Of a stretch of 64,000 bases of DNA, positions 27,404 to 36,422 are shown in pieces; position 1 is the first letter of the stretch, and the number at the start of each line of letters is the position of its first letter. Where the stretch lies: NCBI RefSeq assembly GCF_016756615.1, contig NZ_AP023262.1, positions 5,023,501 through 5,087,500 on the forward strand, in the 5' to 3' direction. The notes under the pieces were generated by a model that saw nothing but the letters and a program-made list of their open reading frames with translations, was not told the DNA's origin and ran no database searches. A program made the position numbers and the translations under genes. This stretch comes from Mesorhizobium sp. L-8-3. GTDB lineage: Bacteria; Pseudomonadota; Alphaproteobacteria; Rhizobiales; Rhizobiaceae.

Positions 27404-27897
27404 GGCCGGTTCTCGCCTGCGCGATAGTCGCCGGACTTGCCGCCGGTCTTCTCGACGAGGCGAATGCCGCCGATCACCATGCCGCGATCGACCGCCTTGG
27501 CCATGTCGTAGATGGTGAGGCAGGCAACGGAGGCGGCCGTCAGGGCTTCCATCTCGACGCCCGTCTTGCCGGTCACGCGGGCAAGCGCCCGGACACGCAG
27601 CCCCGGAAGCGCCTCGTCCGCATCGATGTCGACCGACACCTTGGTCAAAAGCAGGGGGTGGCAGAGCGGGATCAACTCATGGGTGCGCTTGGCAGCCATG
27701 ATGCCGGCAATGCGCGCCGTGCCGAGCACGTCGCCCTTGCGGGCATCGCCGGCGAGGATCAGGCGCAAGGTGTCGGGCTGCATGGTGACGGTGCCTTCGG
27801 CCACCGCGGTCCGCTCGGTTGCCGCCTTCTGCCCGACATCGACCATATGCGCCTCGCCGGAGGCGCCGATGTGGGTGAGTCCGGACTTGTCGGCCAT
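27400..27897 (-). CDS. moaC: Cyclic pyranopterin monophosphate synthase MoaC
   Basis: This 165-residue enzyme catalyses the second half of the first step of molybdenum cofactor synthesis, together with MoaA. Seen are MVDVGQKAATERTAVAEG near residue 18, KGDVLGTARIAGIMAAKRT, LIPLCHPL with its catalytic-region His, and GVEMEALTAASVACLTIYDM. It is 3 bp after trpC and overlaps moeA by 4 bp, so it is co-transcribed with tryptophan genes, a linkage common in alphaproteobacteria. Confidence 0.97.
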   Translation of the reverse strand: MADKSGLTHIGASGEAHMVDVGQKAATERTAVAEGTVTMQPDTLRLILAGDARKGDVLGTARIAGIMAAKRTHELIPLCHPLLLTKVSVDIDADEALPGLRVRALARVTGKTGVEMEALTAASVACLTIYDMAKAVDRGMVIGGIRLVEKTGGKSGDYRAGENRP

Positions 27898-27900
27898 GTC

Positions 27901-28713
27901 TCAGCCGGCCGTCACGGCTGCGTCGCCGCGCAGCAGGGCGCGCGTCGCTCCAGTCACGTCGGCCTGGCGCATCAGGCTTTCGCCGACGAGGAAGGTGCCG
28001 ATACCGTGTCGGGCGAGGCGCCGGCAGTCGTCATGGGTGAAGATGCCGCTTTCGCCGACCAGCAGCCGGTCAGCCGGCACCATTCCGGCCAGTCGCTCCG
28101 AGGTCTCCAGGCTCGTCTCGAAGGTCCTCAGATTGCGGTTGTTGATGCCGATCAACCGCGACGACAGCTTCAGCGCCCGTTCCATCTCGGCTTCGTCATG
28201 CACCTCCACCAGCACGTCCATATCAAGTTCGAAGGCGGTCTCCTCGAGCGCGAGCGCCTCATCGTCGGAAAGGCTCGCCATGATCACCAGGATGGCGTCC
28301 GCCCCCCAGTCGCGCGCCTCGTAGACCTGATAGGGCTCGAACATGAAGTCCTTGCGCAGCGCCGGCAGGGCGGCGGCCTTGCGGGCCGCGACGAGGAAAT
28401 CGGGAGCGCCCTGGAAGGAAGGCGTATCGGTCAGCACCGAGAGGCAGGCAGCGCCGCCTTCCGCATAGGCGCGGGCGAGCGCCGGCGGGTCGAAGTCGGC
28501 CCGTATCAGCCCCTTGGAGGGGCTGGCTTTCTTGATCTCGGCGATCAGTGCGAATTCGCCTTGTGCGCGCCTTGCCGACAAGGCGGAGAAGAAACCGCGC
28601 GGCTCATCGGCGTCGCCGAGGCGCGCCTTCAGCTCCGACAGCGGCAGGCGAGCCTTGGCGGCGGCGATCTCGTCGCGCTTATAGGCCTCGATCTTCTTCA
28701 GTATGTCGGCCAT
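27901..28713 (-). CDS. trpC: Indole-3-glycerol-phosphate synthase
   Basis: This 270-residue TIM-barrel enzyme of tryptophan synthesis shows the catalytic Lys in EIKKASPSKG near residue 57, LSVLTDTPSFQGA, LRKDFMFEPYQVYEARDWGADA, GINNRNLRTFET near 182, and VGESGI. It starts at MADILKKI; upstream codons in the same frame overlap trpD and are noise. It lies 4 bp after trpD. It is a stand-alone TrpC, not fused to TrpF. Confidence 0.97.
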   Translation of the reverse strand: MADILKKIEAYKRDEIAAAKARLPLSELKARLGDADEPRGFFSALSARRAQGEFALIAEIKKASPSKGLIRADFDPPALARAYAEGGAACLSVLTDTPSFQGAPDFLVAARKAAALPALRKDFMFEPYQVYEARDWGADAILVIMASLSDDEALALEETAFELDMDVLVEVHDEAEMERALKLSSRLIGINNRNLRTFETSLETSERLAGMVPADRLLVGESGIFTHDDCRRLARHGIGTFLVGESLMRQADVTGATRALLRGDAAVTAG

Positions 28714-28717
28714 GACC

Positions 28718-29728
28718 CTACTCGTTGGAGATGAGGACGAGCTTGTCGAGCACCCGCAGCGCGTCGCCGTCGTCGATCGCGCGTGCGGCAATCGCCACGC
28801 CGTCGGCAAGTGTCGGGGCCCGGCCGGCTACGACCAATCCCGCCCCGGCATTCATCAGCACAGTGTCGCGATAGGCGCCCGACTTTCCCTCGAGCACGGC
28901 GCGCAGGGCGGCGGCGTTGAAGGCGGCATCGCCGCCGCGCAACTCCTCGCGGGCGTGGCGCTTCAGCCCGACCGATTCCGGGTCGATGGAAAAACTGCGC
29001 ACCTTGCCCTCGCACAGTTCCGCGACCTGGGTCTCGCCCGTCGTGGTGATCTCGTCGAAGCCGTCGCCGTGCACGACCCAGACATGCTCGGCGCCGAGAT
29101 TTCTCAAGGTCTCGGCCAGCGGCTCCACCCATTCGGGGGCGAACACGCCGACCATCTGCCGCTTGACGCCGGCCGGGTTGGACAGCGGGCCGAGCAGATT
29201 GAAGATCGTACGGGTGCCGAGTTCCACGCGGGTCGGCCCGACATGCTTCATTGCGGGATGGTGGGCGGGCGCGAACATGAAGCCGACGCCCGCCTCGTGG
29301 ATGAGGTGGCTGATCGCCTCGGGCGACTTGTCGATCTTCACGCCCAGCGCCATCAACACGTCGGCGGCGCCGGTCTGGGAGGAGAGGCCACGATTGCCGT
29401 GCTTGGCGACGGGCACGCCTGCTCCGGCGATCACGAATGCCGATGCGGTCGAGATGTTGACGCTGTGCGAGCCGTCGCCGCCGGTGCCGACGATATCGAT
29501 GGCGCCGACGGGCGCGTCGACGCGCAGCATCTTTTCGCGCATGGTAGCGACCGCGCCGGAGATCTCGTCGACGGTCTCTCCGCGCATGCGCAGCGCCATC
29601 AGGAAGCCGCCGATCTGGCTGGGCGTGGCTTCGCCCGACATGATGATGTTGAAAGCGGCCCTGGCCTGGTCGAAGGTCAAGACCTTGCCCGCGGCGACAT
29701 GGGCGATATGGGATTTGAGCTCGCTCAT
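28718..29728 (-). CDS. trpD: Anthranilate phosphoribosyltransferase
   Basis: This 336-residue enzyme attaches phosphoribose to anthranilate. Key motifs are IVGTGGDGSHSVNISTA near residue 78, AKHGNRGLSSQTGAADVL near 107, and PTRVELGTRTIFNLLGPLSNP near 165. The length is normal and the glutaminase domain is not fused. It begins 10 bp after the PpiD-like gene and is followed by trpC. Confidence 0.97.
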   Translation of the reverse strand: MSELKSHIAHVAAGKVLTFDQARAAFNIIMSGEATPSQIGGFLMALRMRGETVDEISGAVATMREKMLRVDAPVGAIDIVGTGGDGSHSVNISTASAFVIAGAGVPVAKHGNRGLSSQTGAADVLMALGVKIDKSPEAISHLIHEAGVGFMFAPAHHPAMKHVGPTRVELGTRTIFNLLGPLSNPAGVKRQMVGVFAPEWVEPLAETLRNLGAEHVWVVHGDGFDEITTTGETQVAELCEGKVRSFSIDPESVGLKRHAREELRGGDAAFNAAALRAVLEGKSGAYRDTVLMNAGAGLVVAGRAPTLADGVAIAARAIDDGDALRVLDKLVLISNE

Positions 29729-29738
29729 CGATCGGGTC

Positions 29739-31628
29739 TCAGAAGGCCAGTGCCTGCGCGATCGCCCCGCGATCGACGCTCACGCCATATTCTGCCTGCA
29801 GCATCGCCGCCATCTGCTCGAGCAGGTCGTTGCCGTAAGCCGTGGTGAAATTGGCGCGCACTTGCTCGGGCAGGGCATCGGGGCCGGAAGCGGCCGGCTC
29901 GAAGACTTCCGTGACCTTGAACACGATCTGCGCGCCGCCGTCGGGTGCGGGTGTCGTTCCGATACCGTTCGGCGCCACGCCGAAGACGGCGGCGACGCCG
30001 GTCTTGCCGAAATCGGCGTCGTCGGCCTCACGCTTCAGTCCGCGCTTTGTCTGCTTGACGAGCGAGAGCTCGGTCGCGATTGCGTCGAGCGTCGCGCCGT
30101 CCCTGACGCGCTTCTCGATCTCGGCGGCCTTGGCCGCAAGCCGCTGTCCGGCCTGGTCGGCCTTCCAGTCCGCGATCACCTTGGCGCGCACCTCGTCCAG
30201 CGCACGATCCCGTGCGGCTGTTACCGAGTCCACCTCGTAGAAGAGGAAGCCATCCGTGCCGATGTTGAGCGGCGCGTTTTCGGTATTGGCCTCGGCTTCG
30301 AAGGCCGCGCGGATGAGATCGCGCGACTGCGGCAGGTCGGACACGATCGTGCCGTCGGGACGCAAGGCGGTGCGGTCGATGGCCTCGACGGTGACGACCT
30401 TGAGCTTCAGCTTCTCGGCGGCCTCGCGCATCGAAGCGCCACCGGCGCGCGCATCCTCATAGGCATCGTGAACGTCGAGAAGGATTCGGCTCGCCTCGTC
30501 GGCGGCGAGCGACTTGCGGATCTCCTCCTTCACCTGGTCGAGCGGCCTGACCACTTCGGGCTCGACCGTCGTTACCCGCACGAGCACCGGGCCGAAGGCG
30601 CCCTTGACGACGCCGCTCACCTGGTTGGCGTCGAGCGCGAAAGCTGCCTGGGCGACGGCAGGGTCGGGGATGCGGTCCTTGGCGAGCGTGCCGAGCTGCA
30701 TGTCGGCTGCGGTCTTGCCTTCGGCCCTGGCGATGTCGTCGAAGGTCGAGCCGGCATCGATCGCCGCGCGCGCCTTGCTGGCGGCGTCTTCGCTCTTGAA
30801 CACGATCTGCTCGATCGTCCGGCGTTCCGGCGTCGTGTAGCGCGCCTTGTTCGCTTCGTAGTCCTTGGCGACCTGGTCGTCGCTGATTGCCGATGTGTCG
30901 GCGATGTCCTCGGGCTCGAGTTTGACGTAGGAAATCCTGCGGTATTCCGGCGCGGCGTAGTTTGCCTTGCGCCCCTCGAACCAACTCGGCAGGACGGCGT
31001 CGGAGGGGTCCTCGATGGGCTCGACCAACGATTTCGGCAGGACGAGGTAGTCGACCGTCCGGTCCTCGCCGCTGTAGAGAGCGGCCGCATTGAGAAACGC
31101 TGCCGGCGCCTTCAGCCCGTCGGACACCGCCTCGACGATCTGCTCGCGCACCGCCACGTCCTGGCGGTTTCGCAGATAGTCCTCCGGCGTCATTCCGACC
31201 TCGCGCAGGACAAAGTCGAAGCGCTGGCGGTCGAACCTGCCGTCGGGACCGGCGAAGGCGGGATCCTCCCGCGTCAGGGAGGCGAGGCGGTCCTTCGACA
31301 GGCCGAGGCCGAGCTTGCGCGCCTGCTCGTCCAGCACGGCACCGGCGATCAACTGCGACAGAACCTGCTGGTCGACGCCGAAGGCGGTCGCCTGCTCGCG
31401 GGTGAGCCGCTGACCGAGCTGCTGCCCCCAGACATTGAGCTGGCGATCATAGGCCAGCCGGTAGTCTTTGGCCGAAACGGAAGTGTCGCCGACCGTCAGG
31501 ACATTGCCGCTGCCGACACCCTGGATCAGCTGCCCTGAGATACCCCATATGGCAAAGCTTACCACGAGCAGCAGAAGAAGCAGCTTCGCGACCCAGGTTC
31601 CGGCGGCACTTCTCAAGGTGTCAAGCAT
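29739..31628 (-). CDS. ppiD: Peptidylprolyl isomerase, PpiD/SurA-N type
   Basis: This 629-residue periplasmic folding factor is anchored by one N-terminal helix (residues 15-35, KLLLLLLVVSFAIWGISG). The SurA-like N-terminal chaperone region contains RLAYDRQLNVWGQQLGQRLT. A parvulin-type (PPIC) domain lies in the middle, around RRTIEQIVFKSEDAASKARAAID near 265. The C-terminal half repeats chaperone-like helices. In E. coli PpiD helps proteins leaving the Sec channel. It heads the trp/moa run; the overlap of functions is not obvious. ATG at 31628 was chosen over a TTG two codons upstream. Confidence 0.9.
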   Translation of the reverse strand: MLDTLRSAAGTWVAKLLLLLLVVSFAIWGISGQLIQGVGSGNVLTVGDTSVSAKDYRLAYDRQLNVWGQQLGQRLTREQATAFGVDQQVLSQLIAGAVLDEQARKLGLGLSKDRLASLTREDPAFAGPDGRFDRQRFDFVLREVGMTPEDYLRNRQDVAVREQIVEAVSDGLKAPAAFLNAAALYSGEDRTVDYLVLPKSLVEPIEDPSDAVLPSWFEGRKANYAAPEYRRISYVKLEPEDIADTSAISDDQVAKDYEANKARYTTPERRTIEQIVFKSEDAASKARAAIDAGSTFDDIARAEGKTAADMQLGTLAKDRIPDPAVAQAAFALDANQVSGVVKGAFGPVLVRVTTVEPEVVRPLDQVKEEIRKSLAADEASRILLDVHDAYEDARAGGASMREAAEKLKLKVVTVEAIDRTALRPDGTIVSDLPQSRDLIRAAFEAEANTENAPLNIGTDGFLFYEVDSVTAARDRALDEVRAKVIADWKADQAGQRLAAKAAEIEKRVRDGATLDAIATELSLVKQTKRGLKREADDADFGKTGVAAVFGVAPNGIGTTPAPDGGAQIVFKVTEVFEPAASGPDALPEQVRANFTTAYGNDLLEQMAAMLQAEYGVSVDRGAIAQALAF

Positions 31629-31771
31629 GGTCAAATCCGGTTTGGCGCCTCGCTCTTAGCGCCGTTTGCGAATGGACGGCAATAGCGCCCTTGGCGGTCA
31701 GTGTCGATTGCTTTGTGCCCGGTTTTTGGTAGTGAGGCGGCATCGGCAACCCGCATGGAGGACTTTCATCG

Positions 31772-32542
31772 ATGACACCCGGTATTCGCCCCCTGGTCGC
31801 CGGCAACTGGAAAATGAACGGCACATCCGCCTCGCTGCCTGAGCTTCTGGCCATCGGAAACGGATTTCTCGGCGGTCTCGATGCCGAGACCGAAGCGCTG
31901 GTCTGCGTGCCCGCCACGCTGCTGGCAAGGGCGGCCGAAGCGATCGGCGGGCGCACCCCGGTCAGGCTCGGCGGGCAGGATTGCCATACCGTGGCGAGCG
32001 GTGCCCATACCGGCGACGTTTCCGCCGAGATGCTGAAGGACGCGGGCGCCAGTCATGTCATCGTCGGCCATTCGGAGCGGCGCATCGATCACGGCGAAAC
32101 CGATGCCGTGGTGCTCGCCAAGGCAGAAGCGGCGTGGCGGGCCGGGCTCGTCGCCGTCGTCTGCATCGGCGAAACCAGGGCCGAGCGCGAAAGCGGGGCG
32201 ACGCTCGACGTCCTGTCGCGGCAGGTGGCCGGCTCGGTGCCCGCAGATGCGACCCATGCCACCACGATCGTGGCCTATGAGCCGGTCTGGGCCATCGGCA
32301 CCGGCTTGACCCCGACCGCCGCCGACGTTGCCGAGGCCCACGCTCACATCCGCGGGCAACTCGCCGTGAAGCTCGGCGACGAAGCCGACAGGATTCGCAT
32401 CCTCTACGGCGGCTCGGTGAAGCCGTCGAATGCCGCCGAGCTGCTCGCCATCGCCAATGTCGACGGAGCGCTGGTTGGCGGCGCGAGTCTCAAGGCTGCG
32501 GATTTCCTTGGGATCGCCGAAGCCTATCGGGCCATCGGCTAG
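31772..32542 (+). CDS. tpiA: Triosephosphate isomerase
   Basis: This 256-residue glycolytic TIM barrel carries all catalytic residues: Lys in GNWKMNG (residue 13), His in VGHSERR near 97, and Glu in AYEPVWAIGTG near 168. The phosphate-binding loop YGGSVKPSNAAELL and VDGALVGGASL follow. GAGGAC lies about 10 bp before the ATG. It is divergent from the PpiD-like gene and precedes secG. Confidence 0.97.
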   Translation: MTPGIRPLVAGNWKMNGTSASLPELLAIGNGFLGGLDAETEALVCVPATLLARAAEAIGGRTPVRLGGQDCHTVASGAHTGDVSAEMLKDAGASHVIVGHSERRIDHGETDAVVLAKAEAAWRAGLVAVVCIGETRAERESGATLDVLSRQVAGSVPADATHATTIVAYEPVWAIGTGLTPTAADVAEAHAHIRGQLAVKLGDEADRIRILYGGSVKPSNAAELLAIANVDGALVGGASLKAADFLGIAEAYRAIG

Positions 32543-32712
32543 GTCGTGCAGCCGCCGGCTGGGCGGGGGTCTCCACGGGGGGCGATTGCAAATCGTCCCG
32601 GCGTTCCCATATTCCGGCCACGGGCTTGGAAATGCCGTGAAACCCGTGTAAGGAGCCGCCTCCTATACTGGGCCGGCTCGGCCCGCTTCTCGAGAATTTG
32701 CCGGATCGCCTG

Positions 32713-33117
32713 ATGCAAACCGTCCTTATCGTCATTCATCTGATGGTCGTCGTCGCGCTCGTCGGCGTCGTGCTCCTGCAGCGTTCGGAGGGTGGCGGCC
32801 TCGGCATCGGTGGCGGTTCGGGGTTCATGACGGCGCGCGGCGCGGCCAATGCGCTCACCCGCACCACCGGCATCCTGGCGATCGCGTTCTTCGCGACGTC
32901 GCTCGGATTGTCGCTCTTCGCCCGCTACAGCGAGCGGCCGATCGACATCCTCGATCGCGTGCCGGAGCAGAGTGAGCAGGGCACTGGCGGCGGCCAGGGC
33001 GTGCTCGACCAGCTCGGAGGAGCCGATACACAAGCTCCGTCGGCCAGCGGCAATACGGTGACACCGCCGGCTGCCGGTGCGGCACCAGCGCAGCCCGGCG
33101 TGCCGAACAGCCAGTAA
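32713..33117 (+). CDS. secG: Preprotein translocase subunit SecG
   Basis: This 134-residue small subunit of the SecYEG channel has two membrane helices (residues 3-21 and about 50-70) around the conserved loop VVLLQRSEGGGLGIGGGSGF. A Pro/Ala/Gln-rich C-terminal tail follows, as in other rhizobia. The start at 32713 gives the short cytosol-free N terminus normal for SecG; a TTG five codons upstream is less likely. An intrinsic terminator follows 30 bp after the stop. Hairpins AGGAG/CTCCT (32651-32664) and GGGCCG/CGGCCC (32670-32684) lie upstream. Confidence 0.95.
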   Translation: MQTVLIVIHLMVVVALVGVVLLQRSEGGGLGIGGGSGFMTARGAANALTRTTGILAIAFFATSLGLSLFARYSERPIDILDRVPEQSEQGTGGGQGVLDQLGGADTQAPSASGNTVTPPAAGAAPAQPGVPNSQ

Positions 33118-33146
33118 AGTAGCCGCCCAAAGATCAGCGACAATGG

Positions 33147-33171
33147 AAGTGCCCGCTTTGCGGGCACTTTT
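33147..33171 (+). terminator. Intrinsic terminator after secG
   Basis: AAGTGCCCGC (33147-33156) and GCGGGCACTT (33160-33169) form a perfect 10-bp stem over TTT, followed by TT. It starts 30 bp after the secG stop. Confidence 0.85.
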
Positions 33172-33391
33172 GCTATGGTGCGGCAGTTGTACCCGGAAAC
33201 TGTTGTCAATCGGACACAGTTGGCGCAAATGGCGAATCGATTCAAGCATTTCGCCTGCCTTCGCTTGGTGGTCGCGCTTGAGAGACTTTGCATTAATGGC
33301 TTATAAATTTCGTGAAGGCAGTTTGGCCGGGGCTTGGGAATCGGCCAGCCGCCGAGGCGGCATTCGCATCAACATTTTCGGGTAGCAGACC

Positions 33392-34483
33392 ATGAAGCTT
33401 CGCAGCTTGGCATCGCTCGGCCTTGGGGCCGCGCTAGTTTTCGGCACATTCTCTTTGGCGTCGGCCGAAAGCGGCGGGCTCGACATGATGACGACGGCGG
33501 CCATGGCCGCCGAGAAGCCGAAGACCGAGGACAGCGGCAAGAGCAAGGCAACTGCCAAGGCGAAGGACGCGGCCAGGAGCAAGAACGCCGCAAAGGCCAA
33601 AGATCCGAAGAAGGATACGAGCAAGGCCACTGCAAAGTCCAAGGACAAGAGGGACGCGGCCGGGAAGGCGGAAGTGGCCAAGGCAGAGCCGGAGAACTTC
33701 TTCTCGACCATTTTCAAGCCGATGCGCAGGATCGAGCCGGAGCAGGCCCAGCCTCAGAAGAAGCTGACGGCCAGGGAGAAGCGCGAGGCCGAGAGGGCGC
33801 TCGCCAAGGCCCAGAGAGCAGAACCGAGGCCGGAAGCACCGCAGCTCGCGGTGGTTGCCACCGGCAACAACGGTGAGTTGCGCAGCGAGATGAAACCGGA
33901 GAACCGCGACATCTTCTCGACGCTGTTCGGGGGCCAGCCGCGCCAGCAACTCTTGCCCGAGACGCGAGCGCTGGACGCGGCGCTCGCTGCCCGAGACGCG
34001 CGCAAGCAGTTCAAGGTGAAGTCGGACTTCGAGCCCCAGCAGGTCTCCTTGTCCGGCTACAAGCGCGGCACGATCGTTATCGACACTTCGACCCGCTATC
34101 TCTACCTGGTGGAAAGCGGCTCTTCCGCACGCCGCTACGCCATCGCCGTCGGTCGCGAAGGGCTCGAGTTCAAGGGCAGCGCGACTGTCGGCGACAAGCA
34201 GGAATGGCCGCGCTGGATCCCGACGCTCGACATGCAGAAGCGCGAGCCGAAGAAGTATGGCCAGTACAAGGACGGCATGCCCGGCGGTCCTGACAACCCG
34301 CTCGGCGCCCGCGCCATCTACCTCTATCAGGGCAAGAAGGATACCCACATCCGCATCCACGGCACCAACCAGCCGCAGACGATCGGGACCAATTCGTCGA
34401 ACGGCTGCTTCCGCATGGTCAACGAGCACGTCAAGGACCTCTACAACCGCGTCAGGATGGGCACCGAAGTCATCGTCATGTAG
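33392..34483 (+). CDS. L,D-transpeptidase with Lys/Ala-rich linker
   Basis: This 363-residue exported protein carries a YkuD-type L,D-transpeptidase domain at about residues 225-363. The catalytic pattern is visible: HGTNQPQTIGTNSSNGCFRM, with His at the start and the nucleophile Cys before FRM. It would cross-link peptidoglycan at 3-3 bonds or attach proteins to it. The N terminus is a signal peptide ending near ASAES. Residues 40-100 are almost only Lys, Ala, Asp and Ser, a charged spacer. It has its own terminator and stands between secG and pyrG. Confidence 0.92.
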   Translation: MKLRSLASLGLGAALVFGTFSLASAESGGLDMMTTAAMAAEKPKTEDSGKSKATAKAKDAARSKNAAKAKDPKKDTSKATAKSKDKRDAAGKAEVAKAEPENFFSTIFKPMRRIEPEQAQPQKKLTAREKREAERALAKAQRAEPRPEAPQLAVVATGNNGELRSEMKPENRDIFSTLFGGQPRQQLLPETRALDAALAARDARKQFKVKSDFEPQQVSLSGYKRGTIVIDTSTRYLYLVESGSSARRYAIAVGREGLEFKGSATVGDKQEWPRWIPTLDMQKREPKKYGQYKDGMPGGPDNPLGARAIYLYQGKKDTHIRIHGTNQPQTIGTNSSNGCFRMVNEHVKDLYNRVRMGTEVIVM

Positions 34484-34505
34484 TTGCCCGCAGATTTCAG
34501 CCACG

Positions 34506-34530
34506 AAGGCCGGCCTCGCGCCGGCCTTTC
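34506..34530 (+). terminator. Intrinsic terminator after the L,D-transpeptidase gene
   Basis: AAGGCCGGC (34506-34514) and GCCGGCCTT (34520-34528) pair over CTCGC, followed by TCTGT. It starts 23 bp after the stop. Confidence 0.85.
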
Positions 34531-34633
34531 TGTCGTGTGGGGGCGGGGCGCGGCTCCGCCGGTTGCGGAAAACGACGGTGCGGATCGTTTTTCTCTGGCG
34601 GAATCAGAATCGGCGCGCTAAGCCCTGACTCCC

Positions 34634-36262
34634 ATGGCGCGATATGTATTCATCACTGGCGGCGTGGTTTCCTCACTTGGAAAAGGCATCGCTGCGGCAG
34701 CCCTTGGGGCACTCCTGCAGGCACGCGGCTATCGCGTGCGTCTGCGAAAACTCGATCCCTATCTCAATGTCGACCCCGGGACGATGTCGCCTTACCAGCA
34801 TGGCGAGGTGTTCGTGACGGACGACGGGGCCGAGACGGATCTCGACCTCGGCCACTATGAACGCTTCACGGGGCGCTCGGCCAACCAGAGCGACAACATC
34901 ACGACCGGTCGCATCTACAAGAACATCATCGAACGCGAGCGCCGGGGCGACTATCTCGGCGCGACCGTCCAGGTCATTCCGCACGTCACGGACGAGATCA
35001 AGAACTTCGTCCTCGACGGAAACGACGACTATGATTTCGTACTCTGCGAGATCGGCGGCACGGTGGGCGACATCGAGGCGATGCCGTTCCTGGAGGCCAT
35101 TCGCCAACTGGGCAACGACCTGCCGCGCAACAATGCGGTCTATGTGCATCTGACGCTGATGCCCTACATCCCGACCGCCGGCGAGCTGAAGACCAAGCCG
35201 ACGCAGCATTCGGTCAAGGAACTGCGCGGCATCGGCATCGCACCCGACATATTGCTGGTGCGCGCCGACCGCCCGATTCCCAAGGAAGAGCGTCGCAAGC
35301 TGTCGCTGTTCTGCAACGTCCGCGAATCGGCCGTCATCCAGGCGCTCGACGTACCGCACATCTACGATGTGCCGATGGCCTACCACAAAGAAGGGCTGGA
35401 CGGCGAAGTGCTCGCCGCCTTCGGCATCGATCCGGCGCCCAAGCCGCGCATGGAACACTGGCAGGAAGTCTCCTCGCGCATCCACAATCCGGAAGGCGAG
35501 GTGACGATCGCCGTTGTCGGCAAATATACCGGGCTGAAGGACGCCTACAAATCACTGATCGAGGCGCTTTCCCATGGCGGCATCGCCAACCGGGTCCGCG
35601 TCAGGCTCGAATGGATCGAAAGCGAGATCTTCGAGAAGGAGGACCCGGCGCCGTTCCTGGAGAAGGTGCACGGCATCCTGGTGCCCGGCGGCTTTGGCGA
35701 GCGCGGCTCGGAAGGCAAGATCCTTGCCGCCCGCTTCGCTCGCGAGCGCAAGGTGCCTTATTTCGGGATCTGCTTCGGCATGCAGATGGCGTGTATCGAG
35801 GCCGCCCGGTCGCTGGCCGGCATCGACGCCGCTTCGTCCACCGAATTCGGCCCGACCAGGGAGCCAGTCGTCGGTCTGATGACGGAATGGCTGAAGGGCA
35901 ACATGTTGGAAAAGCGTCAGGCGGCGGGCGACCTCGGCGGCACCATGCGCCTCGGCGCCTATGACGCGAGGCTCTCGGCCGGGTCGCGGATCGCGACGAT
36001 CTACGGCGACACCCAGATATCGGAGCGCCACCGCCACCGCTACGAGGTCAATGTCGACTACAAGGACCGGCTCGAGGAATGCGGGCTGGTCTTCGCCGGC
36101 ATGTCGCCCGACGGCGTTCTGCCGGAGACGGTGGAGTATCCCGACCACCCCTGGTTCGTCGGCGTGCAGTACCATCCGGAATTGAAGAGCCGACCCTTCG
36201 AGCCGCATCCGCTGTTTGCCAGCTTCATCGAGGCGGCGGTGGAGCAATCTCGGCTTGTGTGA
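34634..36262 (+). CDS. pyrG: CTP synthase
   Basis: This 542-residue enzyme aminates UTP to CTP with glutamine. The synthetase half starts MARYVFITGGVVSSLGKGI and holds RKLDPYLNVDPGTMSPYQHGEVFV and CEIGGTVGDIEA. The glutaminase half has the Cys in FGICFGMQMA near residue 380 and His/Glu in VQYHPELKSRP near 515. The length is normal. It follows an L,D-transpeptidase gene and ends at a strong terminator. Confidence 0.98.
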   Translation: MARYVFITGGVVSSLGKGIAAAALGALLQARGYRVRLRKLDPYLNVDPGTMSPYQHGEVFVTDDGAETDLDLGHYERFTGRSANQSDNITTGRIYKNIIERERRGDYLGATVQVIPHVTDEIKNFVLDGNDDYDFVLCEIGGTVGDIEAMPFLEAIRQLGNDLPRNNAVYVHLTLMPYIPTAGELKTKPTQHSVKELRGIGIAPDILLVRADRPIPKEERRKLSLFCNVRESAVIQALDVPHIYDVPMAYHKEGLDGEVLAAFGIDPAPKPRMEHWQEVSSRIHNPEGEVTIAVVGKYTGLKDAYKSLIEALSHGGIANRVRVRLEWIESEIFEKEDPAPFLEKVHGILVPGGFGERGSEGKILAARFARERKVPYFGICFGMQMACIEAARSLAGIDAASSTEFGPTREPVVGLMTEWLKGNMLEKRQAAGDLGGTMRLGAYDARLSAGSRIATIYGDTQISERHRHRYEVNVDYKDRLEECGLVFAGMSPDGVLPETVEYPDHPWFVGVQYHPELKSRPFEPHPLFASFIEAAVEQSRLV

Positions 36263-36293
36263 CGAGGCGCGCCTCGCTCGGATACCGATCCAT

Positions 36294-36333
36294 GCATCGG
36301 CCCGAAGATCGCCCCGGATCTTCAGGCCGATGC
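36294..36333 (+). terminator. Terminator of pyrG
   Basis: GCATCGGCC and GGCCGATGC form the outer stem, and GAAGATC and GATCTTC the inner stem over a GCCCCG loop. TTT follows. It starts 31 bp after the pyrG stop. Confidence 0.85.
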
Positions 36334-36422
36334 TTTCCCTACATGATCGACCGTTGGGCCGCGCGACTGCGTGGTCATAGCCCGTTGGCGCGAAAGCCAG
36401 GCGGACGGATGGGCCGCACTTT

